Position numbers and translations under genes: made by a program
Shown here: piece by piece, positions 18,277 to 26,255 of the stretch
Layout of the letters: each line of letters opens with the position of its first letter
Position numbering within the stretch: position 1 is the stretch's first letter
Notes under the pieces: model-generated
The model's input: only the letters and a program-made list of their open reading frames with translations
What the model was told of the DNA's origin: nothing
Databases searched by the model: none
DNA from: Bacteroidota bacterium
Lineage (GTDB): Bacteria > Bacteroidota > Bacteroidia > Cytophagales > Cyclobacteriaceae
Direction of reading: 5' to 3'
DNA: 64,000 nt
Assembly (NCBI GenBank): GCA_016178785.1
Contig: JACOSO010000026.1
Location: 1-64,000 of the forward strand

Positions 18277-19569
18277 ATGATCCGCATCAAGCCCGAACCG
18301 GAGAATCATTTCTTCTGCCCCAAGTGCTCTCAGAAGCCGGTGGTGAGAGAAATAGTGATGCAATCAGTTTTCACACTGGCAGATTGTAAGTGTGAAAATT
18401 GTGGTATTGAATTTTTGCAGACGTTGCCGGTCAGCCATACTGTAATTGATACACTAACGATTGATAAATCGGAAAAAAAATTATACGCGATCGATACTGG
18501 AAAATCGTGGCTCTCTGAGGCTTTGTTGAAAGCACATTGCAGCCACAGACCCGAAGAGGTTCGTATTAAAAAAATTATCTATAAAAAGCACGACCATGTT
18601 GTAGTTCTTAACACACTTGACTTTTTATATGGACACGTCTTATTAAAACTTTACAATTCTATTTACCACCTCGATCATCAAAAAGATCTTGGTCTTATCG
18701 TAATTATCCCAAAATTATTTGAATGGCTTGTTCCCGGTGGATGTGCTGAAACATGGATAGTGGATCTGAAATTAAATGACCTTGCTTATAACTATTCATA
18801 TATTCAAAAATTTGTGTCGAAGGAGTTTGAACGATTTAATACAGTTTATCTCAGCAAGGCTTATTCGCATCCGAATTTCAGCACCATCGATATTGCAAGA
18901 TTTACCGGCATCAGATCTTTTGATTTAACAAACTTCACGCAATTGCGACCTACCTTCACTTTTGTTCTGAGAGAAGACCGTTGGTGGCTACGCGGGCCTC
19001 TTGACTACTGGTTCTATCGGCTGTGCCGAAAACTCGGTACCCTGAAAATGGGAAGCCGGGTGTTATCGATGAGGCAGAATAAGCTGGTAAAAAAAACCCT
19101 ATCGTTAATTCTGGAAAAATTGCCTGGCGCGAACTTCTACATCGTTGGATTGGGAGCGGCCGGAAATTTCAAAGGGCGGGCACGCGATGAACGTAAGCGT
19201 AGTATTGATGATTCAGTCGAACGAGATTGGTGCAGAATTTACGCTCAAAGCCACGTTGTCATAGGCGTGCATGGATCAAATATGCTTTTACCTACAGCCC
19301 ACGCAGCCGGGTGTGTGGAGATTCTTCCCGAGGACAGGTATGGAAATATCGTGCAAGACATTTCAGTAAGATACGCTGACCGGAAGCAACTTTATTTTTA
19401 TCGGTTTGCAGACCAATATGCCCACCCGAAAACAGTTGCGAACAAAGTAATCTCAATTATTGAAAATTTTGAGCTCTTCGAAAAAAACATGAGTCGCAAT
19501 GTTTATCCTGCAAAGCAAGAGCCCCTCGCAATCGGCCGGTTGCGAGACGATATTTACGCCATTCATTGA
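18277..19569 (+). CDS. GT61-like glycosyltransferase with N-terminal zinc ribbon
   Basis: 430 residues. Residues about 10-50 contain two Cys pairs (FFCPKCSQKP and DCKCENCGIEF), which look like a zinc ribbon. The rest resembles the DUF563/GT61 transferases. The most recognisable part is the late motif VIGVHGSNMLLPTAHAAGCVEILPE (about 328-352), equivalent to the VGxHGAgLtN...P.G..viEi segment of that family. Acceptor and sugar cannot be told. It lies 12 bp after the flippase gene, and its stop codon overlaps operator site C. A zinc ribbon on a GT61-type enzyme is unusual, and its role (folding or protein contact) is unknown. Confidence 0.65.
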   Translation: MIRIKPEPENHFFCPKCSQKPVVREIVMQSVFTLADCKCENCGIEFLQTLPVSHTVIDTLTIDKSEKKLYAIDTGKSWLSEALLKAHCSHRPEEVRIKKIIYKKHDHVVVLNTLDFLYGHVLLKLYNSIYHLDHQKDLGLIVIIPKLFEWLVPGGCAETWIVDLKLNDLAYNYSYIQKFVSKEFERFNTVYLSKAYSHPNFSTIDIARFTGIRSFDLTNFTQLRPTFTFVLREDRWWLRGPLDYWFYRLCRKLGTLKMGSRVLSMRQNKLVKKTLSLILEKLPGANFYIVGLGAAGNFKGRARDERKRSIDDSVERDWCRIYAQSHVVIGVHGSNMLLPTAHAAGCVEILPEDRYGNIVQDISVRYADRKQLYFYRFADQYAHPKTVANKVISIIENFELFEKNMSRNVYPAKQEPLAIGRLRDDIYAIH

Positions 19570-19612
19570 TGATGCTCATCGTTGATTTGGTCACCTGCCA
19601 TCACTCAATTTT
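19566..19612 (+). promoter_or_regulatory. Operator C and probable internal promoter
   Basis: TTGATGAT-gctc-ATCGTTGA (19566-19585, centre 19575.5) overlaps the stop codon of the preceding gene. A half-site GAGACGAT lies 22 bp further upstream. About 19 bp after the site's TTGA is a weak -7 match, TCAATTTT (19605-19612). This would start a transcript about 13 bp before the ATG at 19630, giving the glycosyltransferase/polymerase half of the operon its own promoter. Confidence 0.5.
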
Positions 19613-19629
19613 AGGCTTTGGTCACAGCT

Positions 19630-20574
19630 ATGAGTTCATTCATTCCCCCGAGCCCACTTCACACCCCCGTACTGTTAGTTATTTTTAACAGGCCTGAAAC
19701 CACAAAGCTCATTTTTGAAGCTATTCGAAAAGCAAAACCACCGCGACTTTACATTGCTGCCGATGGGCCACGCAAAAATGTGAAGAGTGATATGCAGAAA
19801 TGTGCCGAGGCTAGAAAAATAATTGAACAGGTTGATTGGGAATGTAAAGTCGAAACGCTTTTCCGTGATGAAAATCTGAATTGCGGTGTAGGTCCCTCTT
19901 CCGCCTTCACATGGTTCTTTGAGCATGAAGAAGAAGGAATAATTCTCGAAGATGATTGCCTGCCTTCTCAGAGTTTCTTTTGGTTTTGTCAAGATTTATT
20001 AGAACGCTACCGATACGACTCCAGGATCATGCACATTGGCGGAAATAATTTTTTGAACGGCTGGCAAAAGGACAGCGACTATTCCTATTACTTTTCGCGA
20101 TCGGGGTATGTCTGGGGTTGGGCTACGTGGAGGCGGGCCTGGAAAAAATTTGATTTTAAAATCAAGCATTACCCAAAGGCGAAGCAAAATGGTTTTTTCA
20201 GATACTACTTCCTGAACCCGCTCGAAAAGATGTATCGCTTGAGGAAATTTAATAAAACGATTGCCGATAATGGAAATGTGAATTGGTGGGATTATCAATG
20301 GGACTTTGCCCGTTATTCCAATTCAGGTCTTGCCATTGTTCCTGGTGTGAACCTGGTAAAAAACATTGGCTTTGGAGAGTCAGCTACTCACACCGTAAAC
20401 GCCAACAGTAAGAGAGGCTTCCTTGAAGCATCGGATATCAAATTTCCTTTACGCCATCCTCCTTTCATAATTCGCGATGTCGTTTCAGATAAAAAGTATT
20501 TTAAAATTTTGATGCAGGACAATATTCAGTCCAAGGTGAAGTCCTTATTCAGAGTTCCGAAGTTTACTCTTTAA
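19630..20574 (+). CDS. GT2-like (HlpA-like) glycosyltransferase 1
   Basis: 314 residues from the ATG at 19630; an upstream in-frame TTG is less likely. The N-terminus TPVLLVIFNRPETTKLIFEA and YIAADGPR, followed by EEGIILEDDCLPS, is the signature of a GT-A fold family often annotated as sugar transferase or 'hemolytic protein HlpA-like'. The EDD group is the likely metal-binding DxD equivalent. WGWATWRRAW and DYQWDFA are conserved acceptor-side motifs. It is cytoplasmic and has no membrane helix. The next gene (13-bp gap) is a close paralogue, so two successive linkages of similar chemistry are likely. Confidence 0.85.
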   Translation: MSSFIPPSPLHTPVLLVIFNRPETTKLIFEAIRKAKPPRLYIAADGPRKNVKSDMQKCAEARKIIEQVDWECKVETLFRDENLNCGVGPSSAFTWFFEHEEEGIILEDDCLPSQSFFWFCQDLLERYRYDSRIMHIGGNNFLNGWQKDSDYSYYFSRSGYVWGWATWRRAWKKFDFKIKHYPKAKQNGFFRYYFLNPLEKMYRLRKFNKTIADNGNVNWWDYQWDFARYSNSGLAIVPGVNLVKNIGFGESATHTVNANSKRGFLEASDIKFPLRHPPFIIRDVVSDKKYFKILMQDNIQSKVKSLFRVPKFTL

Positions 20575-20586
20575 GCAAAGTCAAAA

Positions 20587-21645
20587 ATGAATAATCCAGA
20601 TACCATGAAACCCCTGACAACTCCGGTACTGCTTATGATTTTCAACAGACCTGAAACAACACGGCAGGTGATGGAAGGGATTCGGAAAGTAAAGCCAACA
20701 AAATTGTATATCGCTGCTGACGGCCCGCGTCCGAATGTAAAGGAAGATTTAGAAAAATGTAATAGAGTCCGTGAGATTACATCTCAGGTTGACTGGGATT
20801 GCACAGTAACTAAATTATTCAGAGATGAAAATTTTGGTTGCGGAAAAGGTCCTTCATCAGCGATGACCTGGTTCTTTGAGCAAGAAGAAGAAGGTATCAT
20901 ACTCGAAGATGATTGTCTTCCTTCGCCCAGTTTCTTTTTCTTTTGTGCCGATCTACTGGAGCGCTATCGGTACGATACTCGTGTCATGGAGATTGGCGGC
21001 ACGAACTTTGAAAATGAAAAAGTGAGTGGCAAAGAGTACTCTTACTTTTTTTCCAACATGATCTACATCTGGGGCTGGGCTACCTGGAGGCGGGCCTGGA
21101 AATTGTACGATTACGAGATGGGCCACTATAAAGAAATAGTCAACAAGAGATACCTCGATGGCCACTTTGATTTTGCTTACGAAGTAGAGCACTTCAACTA
21201 CATTTTTGAAAAAATGCATACTGGTGATGAACGAACAAGTCGTAAGACAGTTTGGGACTATCAATGGCAATTTATTTGCAAGATTAATTCAGGGCTGATC
21301 ATCGTTCCGGAGAAGAACCTGGTTACCAATCTTGGATTTGGTGCCGATGCCACCAATACGAAGAACCCACTGGGAGCAGGACACGATTTGAAAATAGAAG
21401 AAATGGAATTTCCGTTGAGGCATCCTGAATTTATTATGGTTGACAAAAAACGAGATCATCGGTACTTTAATGAAATCTGCAGTTCGAGATCATACAGAAT
21501 AAAGTCGAGCATTAAGCAGTACATACCTAAATCCATTTTTGAGCCTATGAAACAGTTATTTAAATCGATACTCCGACTCCTCACTCCGGCCAAAAATGAA
21601 GAGTCGCTCTCGCCCCATACGCATATGTTAGGGAACCGATCTTAA
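20587..21645 (+). CDS. GT2-like (HlpA-like) glycosyltransferase 2
   Basis: 352 residues, clearly paralogous to the preceding gene (PVLLMIFNRPETTRQVMEGI, YIAADGPRPN, EEGIILEDDCLPSPSFFFF, WGWATWRRAWKLYDYEM, DYQWQF, LRHPEF). It has an extra C-terminal extension of about 45 residues. It probably adds a sugar in the same repeat unit. The pair arose by tandem duplication and has diverged mainly in the central acceptor region (about 165-215). The polymerase gene follows 9 bp downstream. Confidence 0.85.
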   Translation: MNNPDTMKPLTTPVLLMIFNRPETTRQVMEGIRKVKPTKLYIAADGPRPNVKEDLEKCNRVREITSQVDWDCTVTKLFRDENFGCGKGPSSAMTWFFEQEEEGIILEDDCLPSPSFFFFCADLLERYRYDTRVMEIGGTNFENEKVSGKEYSYFFSNMIYIWGWATWRRAWKLYDYEMGHYKEIVNKRYLDGHFDFAYEVEHFNYIFEKMHTGDERTSRKTVWDYQWQFICKINSGLIIVPEKNLVTNLGFGADATNTKNPLGAGHDLKIEEMEFPLRHPEFIMVDKKRDHRYFNEICSSRSYRIKSSIKQYIPKSIFEPMKQLFKSILRLLTPAKNEESLSPHTHMLGNRS

Positions 21646-21654
21646 AAAAACACG

Positions 21655-23016
21655 ATGCTGAGCAAACGAGACATCATTAATTTCTTATTTGTGGCAAGCT
21701 TCCCAGTGTTTGGTATGGGTACTTACATCGCAGCTACCAGGAGTCCTTCCGGTGGATTTATAGTTGGTATTTCCGTGCACTTGCTTATCATTCTATTCTA
21801 TCTCATTGACATCCTTTATAAAAAAGAGTTTCAATCAAGGGTAAATGCCTACTACTTCTTGAACTGGCTATATCTGCTTACCTGTATCGTCTCCCTATTC
21901 AGAGCGCTATACAATGGGCTCCCGGAAGACAACCTGCCGATCACCTTGGTAAAATGTGTCGTATTCGTAGCGCCAATTAATGCATTCATCGTGGTACTGC
22001 TTTACAACGATGATTGTTGGGAGCGAATCACAAATCTTACTTTTCTCAGCTTGAGCTTGTTGCTACTCATCAACTTATTCGGATTCTTAGTGCTCAAACT
22101 ATCCAATGAGCTTCATAGCATAGAAGGTCGGCTGAACTTTCCATTTTTGGATGGATTTTACAGTGGAGCCTGTGTAATAACCATTCTCAACCTCATGTTG
22201 ATCTATTACATGGCAAGGATAAGGAATGATCCATTCCGATTTTCCTATCTCGCTGCCTATTTCATTCTCAATCTGATGTTGCTGAACCTGATTAACTCGA
22301 GGCTCAACATCCTGATATTTTTATTTGTCGCTTCGCTTCTTTCATTCCGCGTGATCGAAAAAATAAAAGGACTGTTTGTAAGCTCATTGTTTACTGTGCC
22401 CATTCTGCTTAGTTCGGGTTTCCTTCTTTACGAAATTCTCACTCTTCCTGTTTTCGTCACCATGTTAAAAAGAGTTGACGTGCAGGACATCATGACTTTC
22501 AACGGAAGGGCTTTCATTTGGAATAATGTGATGACCTGGTTAATGGACGATCAACGAGGTATCTTTTGGGGCAATGGTTTTAAGGGGCATTATTTCCTTG
22601 ACTTAATATCAGATGTTGCCAAACTCTGGAATTCGGATGCAAAAGATTATCATCACATGCATCTTCACAGCAGCTCCTTTGAGATTTTGGTGTGTCAAGG
22701 CATCTTCGGCTATGCTATTTTCATGATCTTGTTTCACCGGGTCTACACCTACTATAAGGAGAAGTATCAGTCGGGAGATCCTCAGGGAGTGTTCTTTGCC
22801 GTCACTGTATTTATGTTATTCATATTACAAGTTGACGCTTTTGTATACCTGGAAAGCTCGGGGCAGGTAATTTTCTCATTGCTCTTAGCAAGCGTGTTGG
22901 TCAATCAACAACCAAAACCTCAGCAGGAAACTTCAACTCGCGGATTCAACCATTCATTGTTGGGCCAGCAGGTTCCAAGCACTTTAGAAAATTATGGAGC
23001 AAGTAAGAGAGAATAA
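21655..23016 (+). CDS. Wzy-like polysaccharide polymerase (O-antigen polymerase/ligase type)
   Basis: 453 residues, highly hydrophobic, with about 10-11 membrane helices and a large periplasmic loop (about 265-330: NGRAFIWNNVMTWL, GNGFKGHYF, HHMHLHSSSFEILVCQGIFG). The R..W and H.S-F-E-x-x-x-Q-G pattern in that loop is typical of Wzy/WaaL-type proteins that join lipid-linked units. With Wzx, Wza and Wzc homologues in the same operon, the locus fits Wzx/Wzy-dependent export. Its 3' end overlaps the next gene by 23 bp. Confidence 0.85.
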   Translation: MLSKRDIINFLFVASFPVFGMGTYIAATRSPSGGFIVGISVHLLIILFYLIDILYKKEFQSRVNAYYFLNWLYLLTCIVSLFRALYNGLPEDNLPITLVKCVVFVAPINAFIVVLLYNDDCWERITNLTFLSLSLLLLINLFGFLVLKLSNELHSIEGRLNFPFLDGFYSGACVITILNLMLIYYMARIRNDPFRFSYLAAYFILNLMLLNLINSRLNILIFLFVASLLSFRVIEKIKGLFVSSLFTVPILLSSGFLLYEILTLPVFVTMLKRVDVQDIMTFNGRAFIWNNVMTWLMDDQRGIFWGNGFKGHYFLDLISDVAKLWNSDAKDYHHMHLHSSSFEILVCQGIFGYAIFMILFHRVYTYYKEKYQSGDPQGVFFAVTVFMLFILQVDAFVYLESSGQVIFSLLLASVLVNQQPKPQQETSTRGFNHSLLGQQVPSTLENYGASKRE

Positions 23017-24163
23017 GATCAGGTTTGTTGATGCTCTTCGCGGAATTGCAATTATAGGTGTGCTTGTTGTTCATTGCGGGCAATTTGGTGCGAATGACTT
23101 TCCAACTTTTGTGCAAAACATTATAGTGAACGGAGCTATCGGGGTTCAGCTGTTCTTTGTGGCCAGCGCGTTTACCATTTTTTTGACGTACGGGAATCGA
23201 TATGATAAAGAAACAAACCCAATTGGCAATTTCTTCATCAGAAGATTTTTTAGAATCGCCCCGATGTACTACCTGGGGATAATCTATTTTTTATGGCAGG
23301 ATGGATTCGGAGCGCGATACTGGTTGGGAGATGCTTCGCACATTTCAACATGGAATGTGTTGTCGAATATCTTATTTGTTCACAGCATAAATCCATATTG
23401 GATTACGAGCGTTGTCCCAGGAGGTTGGTCCATCGCTGTTGAAGTTAGTTTCTATTGTTTGGTGCCATTTTTATTCCTGAGGATACGAAACTTAAATCAG
23501 GCTTTCGTTTTATTTCTTTTCACAATTGTATTACGGATAGTTCTCCAATCTTTATTTCAACGTTTTCCGCTGATTTCATTTGAGCGCCTTTGGGTTGAAT
23601 ATTTGTTTTTTTATCCCCCAGATCAATTTCCCGTTTTCGCCTGCGGGATCATTTTCTATTTTCTAATCACTACTCCGCCAGCCGAATGGCGAATTGATCC
23701 CTTTGTTGTATTTGCTCTCTCCCTTTTATTTCTAGCTCAATATCTCACCCAAACTTCTTTCATATTTTCAGCTCACATCAGGTTCGCTATGGCCTTTGTT
23801 GCTTTAGGATATGCGCTTTCGAGAAAGGAGTTTTTCATTCTGGTTAATCCATTGACTGTTTACATTGGAAAGATCAGTTACAGCATGTATTTGATTCACT
23901 TCGCGATAATGTATTGGCTTACGAAATTTAATTATGTGGACTTTGCTCCTTCAAACATAGCTTATTTCCCAATTGTGAATTACCTGTTGCGTTTTTGCTG
24001 CTTGCTGTCACTCACGGTATTGGTGTCTACCTGCACTTATCTTTTGATCGAAGTACCGCTCCAAAATATCGGTAAAAGCATCGTTAGGAGAAAAGAAAGC
24101 CAGCTTCGTCTTGCCAAAGCTTCTCGCAAACACCCGCACGCAGAAGAAATATGGCAGCCCTGA
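22994..24163 (+). CDS. Membrane acyltransferase (acyltransferase 3 family)
   Basis: 389 residues with about 10 membrane helices. The N-terminal motif RFVDALRGIAIIGVLVVHCG carries the conserved Arg/His of acyltransferase 3 proteins (OafA/NodX type), and FFIRRFFRIAPMYYLG matches the second conserved block. It would O-acetylate or otherwise acylate the polymer or a sugar intermediate. The start lies 23 bp inside the polymerase gene, so it is translationally coupled. It overlaps the following glycosyltransferase by 13 bp. Confidence 0.9.
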   Translation: MEQVRENKIRFVDALRGIAIIGVLVVHCGQFGANDFPTFVQNIIVNGAIGVQLFFVASAFTIFLTYGNRYDKETNPIGNFFIRRFFRIAPMYYLGIIYFLWQDGFGARYWLGDASHISTWNVLSNILFVHSINPYWITSVVPGGWSIAVEVSFYCLVPFLFLRIRNLNQAFVLFLFTIVLRIVLQSLFQRFPLISFERLWVEYLFFYPPDQFPVFACGIIFYFLITTPPAEWRIDPFVVFALSLLFLAQYLTQTSFIFSAHIRFAMAFVALGYALSRKEFFILVNPLTVYIGKISYSMYLIHFAIMYWLTKFNYVDFAPSNIAYFPIVNYLLRFCCLLSLTVLVSTCTYLLIEVPLQNIGKSIVRRKESQLRLAKASRKHPHAEEIWQP

Positions 24164-24999
24164 TTTATATCGTTATACCCGTACACAATAGAAAAGAGTT
24201 TACCAGAAAATGCCTTTACTCTTTGCAGCACCAAACGGTATCGGGTCACCGGATTATAGTAGTAGACGATGGATCAACAGATGGAACATCAGAAATGTTG
24301 GTCAAAGAATTTCCGGAAGTAATTGTATTGCCGGGAAATGGAACCCTGTTTTGGACAGCTGCTATTAATCTAGGCATAAGACATGCGTTAACCAATGGCG
24401 CTGAATATATTTTAACGCTTAACAATGATACGGTAGCATCCGAAGATTTTCTGGAGCAAATGCATTTCTGGGCTAGCTTAACTCACGATGCATTGTTAGG
24501 CGCATTGGATGTGGATATGAAAACACAAAAACCTTATTACGGTGGTGAATGGGTTGACTGGGTGTGGGATGATTCACGGTATCTGCTTGATGAACTTAGG
24601 GTTGAGGAGCAAAAGGGATTACAGGAGGTTCACTTGTATCCTGCCCGCGGGTTACTCATCCCAAAAATTGCATTTGATAAAATCGGGCTTTTCGAAGAAA
24701 AAAAATTACCCCACTACCTCGCTGATTATGATTTTACGCAAATGGCGAGGAGACATGGATTCAAAATTTATTGTAATTACGATGCCAAACTGTACACTTA
24801 CCCTGAAGAAGGCGGTGATCATAAATTAAGAAAGAAGAAAAACTTAAGAAATTATTTTCTTCATTTATTTGGTATACGGGGTGGCGGAAACTTAAAGAAT
24901 TTTACGATCTATACGTTAAGAAACTGCCCCAAGAAATATCTTCCGGCTTCGTTGCTGACAGGCTATCTTAGAAGGCTTGCGGGATATTGGTTAAAGTGA
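24151..24999 (+). CDS. GT2 family glycosyltransferase (rhamnosyltransferase-like)
   Basis: 282 residues. A classical GT-A fold: YIVIPVHNRKEFTRKCLYSL, VVDDGSTDGT, then LTLNNDT (DxD-like NND) and a downstream ARGLLIPK..FDKIGLFEE block seen in WbbL/rhamnosyltransferase-type enzymes. A C-terminal amphipathic region may associate with the membrane. It is the last gene of the plus-strand export operon and converges with the acyltransferase at 25034. No terminator is evident in the 34-bp gap. Confidence 0.9.
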   Translation: MAALIYIVIPVHNRKEFTRKCLYSLQHQTVSGHRIIVVDDGSTDGTSEMLVKEFPEVIVLPGNGTLFWTAAINLGIRHALTNGAEYILTLNNDTVASEDFLEQMHFWASLTHDALLGALDVDMKTQKPYYGGEWVDWVWDDSRYLLDELRVEEQKGLQEVHLYPARGLLIPKIAFDKIGLFEEKKLPHYLADYDFTQMARRHGFKIYCNYDAKLYTYPEEGGDHKLRKKKNLRNYFLHLFGIRGGGNLKNFTIYTLRNCPKKYLPASLLTGYLRRLAGYWLK

Positions 25000-25033
25000 T
25001 CCACGTATTTGAAAGAAAAAAAGAGACCGTACT

Positions 25034-26110
25034 TCACCTTCCACCTGTCGCTAAATTATAAAGTCGCGGGGTGCGCCTTCTCAAAATTAAACTTAGGAGC
25101 ATGGAAAGCCCAATGGTAATTACCGGAGCAACTACGTAGATCAGGAGAGAAGAGAAGTTTGTTCTTCCCAACAAAAAAAACATTCCTTTTTTTAAAATGG
25201 TAAGCATTGGTTCGTGAAAGACAAATATGAAAAAGGAGTATCCAAAAAGAATTGAATACTTTGCGATTTGTCCGTGATCGACATGATCATATAAAGACCA
25301 AACCGATAAAATCCCGATCAATATCCCCAAATTGTTGAGGGCATTGAAAACAAAAATATCCCGATTGAATGTTATAAGGGAAGTTGTCAGTAAAACAATT
25401 AGAAGCCATAAGGCCGATAAGCAATAACTTAAAATTTTCGAGAGTCTTTGGTTAATCAACTCTGTCTTATCAAGGGTTAGGTCACAGCCCAGCGTAAAAA
25501 ATAGGAGTGCTTCATTACTAAAAAATTCAAAAGTTTTTGCGGCCACGGTCCATAAAAGTACGAGCATCACTAGCCACACTCCTCTTATGGATTTCGTTAG
25601 GTACCAAATAAGCGGACTAAATATGACCAGCATGATTAAATCCCTAACAAACCAAAGTTGATAAGGAATTGGATCCAGCAAGACTGTAAACAGTAATTTT
25701 GAAAAGGAGTAATGGATTATCAGTTCCTTTGTAAAGAAGTCTTTTGACCACGGAATTGATTGCAGGAGCCAAATAAAAATCAACCCAAATACTGACCAAA
25801 ACAAATAAGGAATTACCAGGCTTTTAAATCTCTTTATTAATTTATCAACAACACCTCTTATCGTGAAATCATACGATCTGTAAAATAAGAACCCTGAGAT
25901 TGCAAAAAAAAATGGAGCCGCAATCCGGGCTATTCCTTTGCTGAAAAAATTTTCAACAAAAAGAACGAAATAGCTTTGCCCACCGGTCATCTCTCCCGAA
26001 GCAAATTTCACCTCTTCATTATACGAGTGAATGAAGACAACCAGTATGATTGTCCCGAGGGATAATGCCTTTAACTTTCTACTTAAATAATCATTTATTA
26101 CTAAACTCAT
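25034..26110 (-). CDS. Second acyltransferase 3 family membrane protein
   Basis: 358 residues with about 10 membrane helices. Conserved features are the early IILVVFIHSYN (His of the family), FFFAISGFLFYRSY, RFKSLVIPYLFW and LWFVRDLIML. It is more distantly related to the one at 22994, so two different acylations of the polymer are possible. It is transcribed alone from the minus strand, behind operator G, which has a good -7 box. The gene lies between the end of the export operon and the terminator of the secreted beta-helix gene. Confidence 0.88.
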   Translation of the reverse strand: MSLVINDYLSRKLKALSLGTIILVVFIHSYNEEVKFASGEMTGGQSYFVLFVENFFSKGIARIAAPFFFAISGFLFYRSYDFTIRGVVDKLIKRFKSLVIPYLFWSVFGLIFIWLLQSIPWSKDFFTKELIIHYSFSKLLFTVLLDPIPYQLWFVRDLIMLVIFSPLIWYLTKSIRGVWLVMLVLLWTVAAKTFEFFSNEALLFFTLGCDLTLDKTELINQRLSKILSYCLSALWLLIVLLTTSLITFNRDIFVFNALNNLGILIGILSVWSLYDHVDHGQIAKYSILFGYSFFIFVFHEPMLTILKKGMFFLLGRTNFSSLLIYVVAPVITIGLSMLLSLILRRRTPRLYNLATGGR

Positions 26111-26147
26111 TACAACGATGCTTGTTTCGTAATGTGGGGTGGGCCAG

Positions 26148-26195
26148 GAAAATTACTAAGCATCCAGAATTAAAATCAATGATAAGCGTCATTAT
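26148..26195 (-). promoter_or_regulatory. Promoter and operator G of the acyltransferase gene
   Basis: Read on the minus strand: ATAATGAC-gctt-ATCATTGA (26195-26176, centre 26185.5), then 20 bp, then TAATTTTC (26155-26148), seven of eight matches to TAnnTTTG. The inferred start is about 33 bp before the ATG at 26110. No convincing second site is present. Confidence 0.65.
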
Positions 26196-26239
26196 AAAAA
26201 GAGAATCCATTCCTCGACTTGAGTCAAGGAATGGATTGG
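26196..26239 (-). terminator. Rho-independent terminator of the large beta-helix gene
   Basis: On the minus strand, AATCCATTCCTTGACT pairs with AGTCGAGGAATGGATT (one mismatch, very short loop) and is followed by CTCTTTTTAT. It begins about 17 bp after the stop codon at 26256 and separates this gene from operator G. Confidence 0.88.
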
Positions 26240-26255
26240 AATAGAAGAAGACTAT

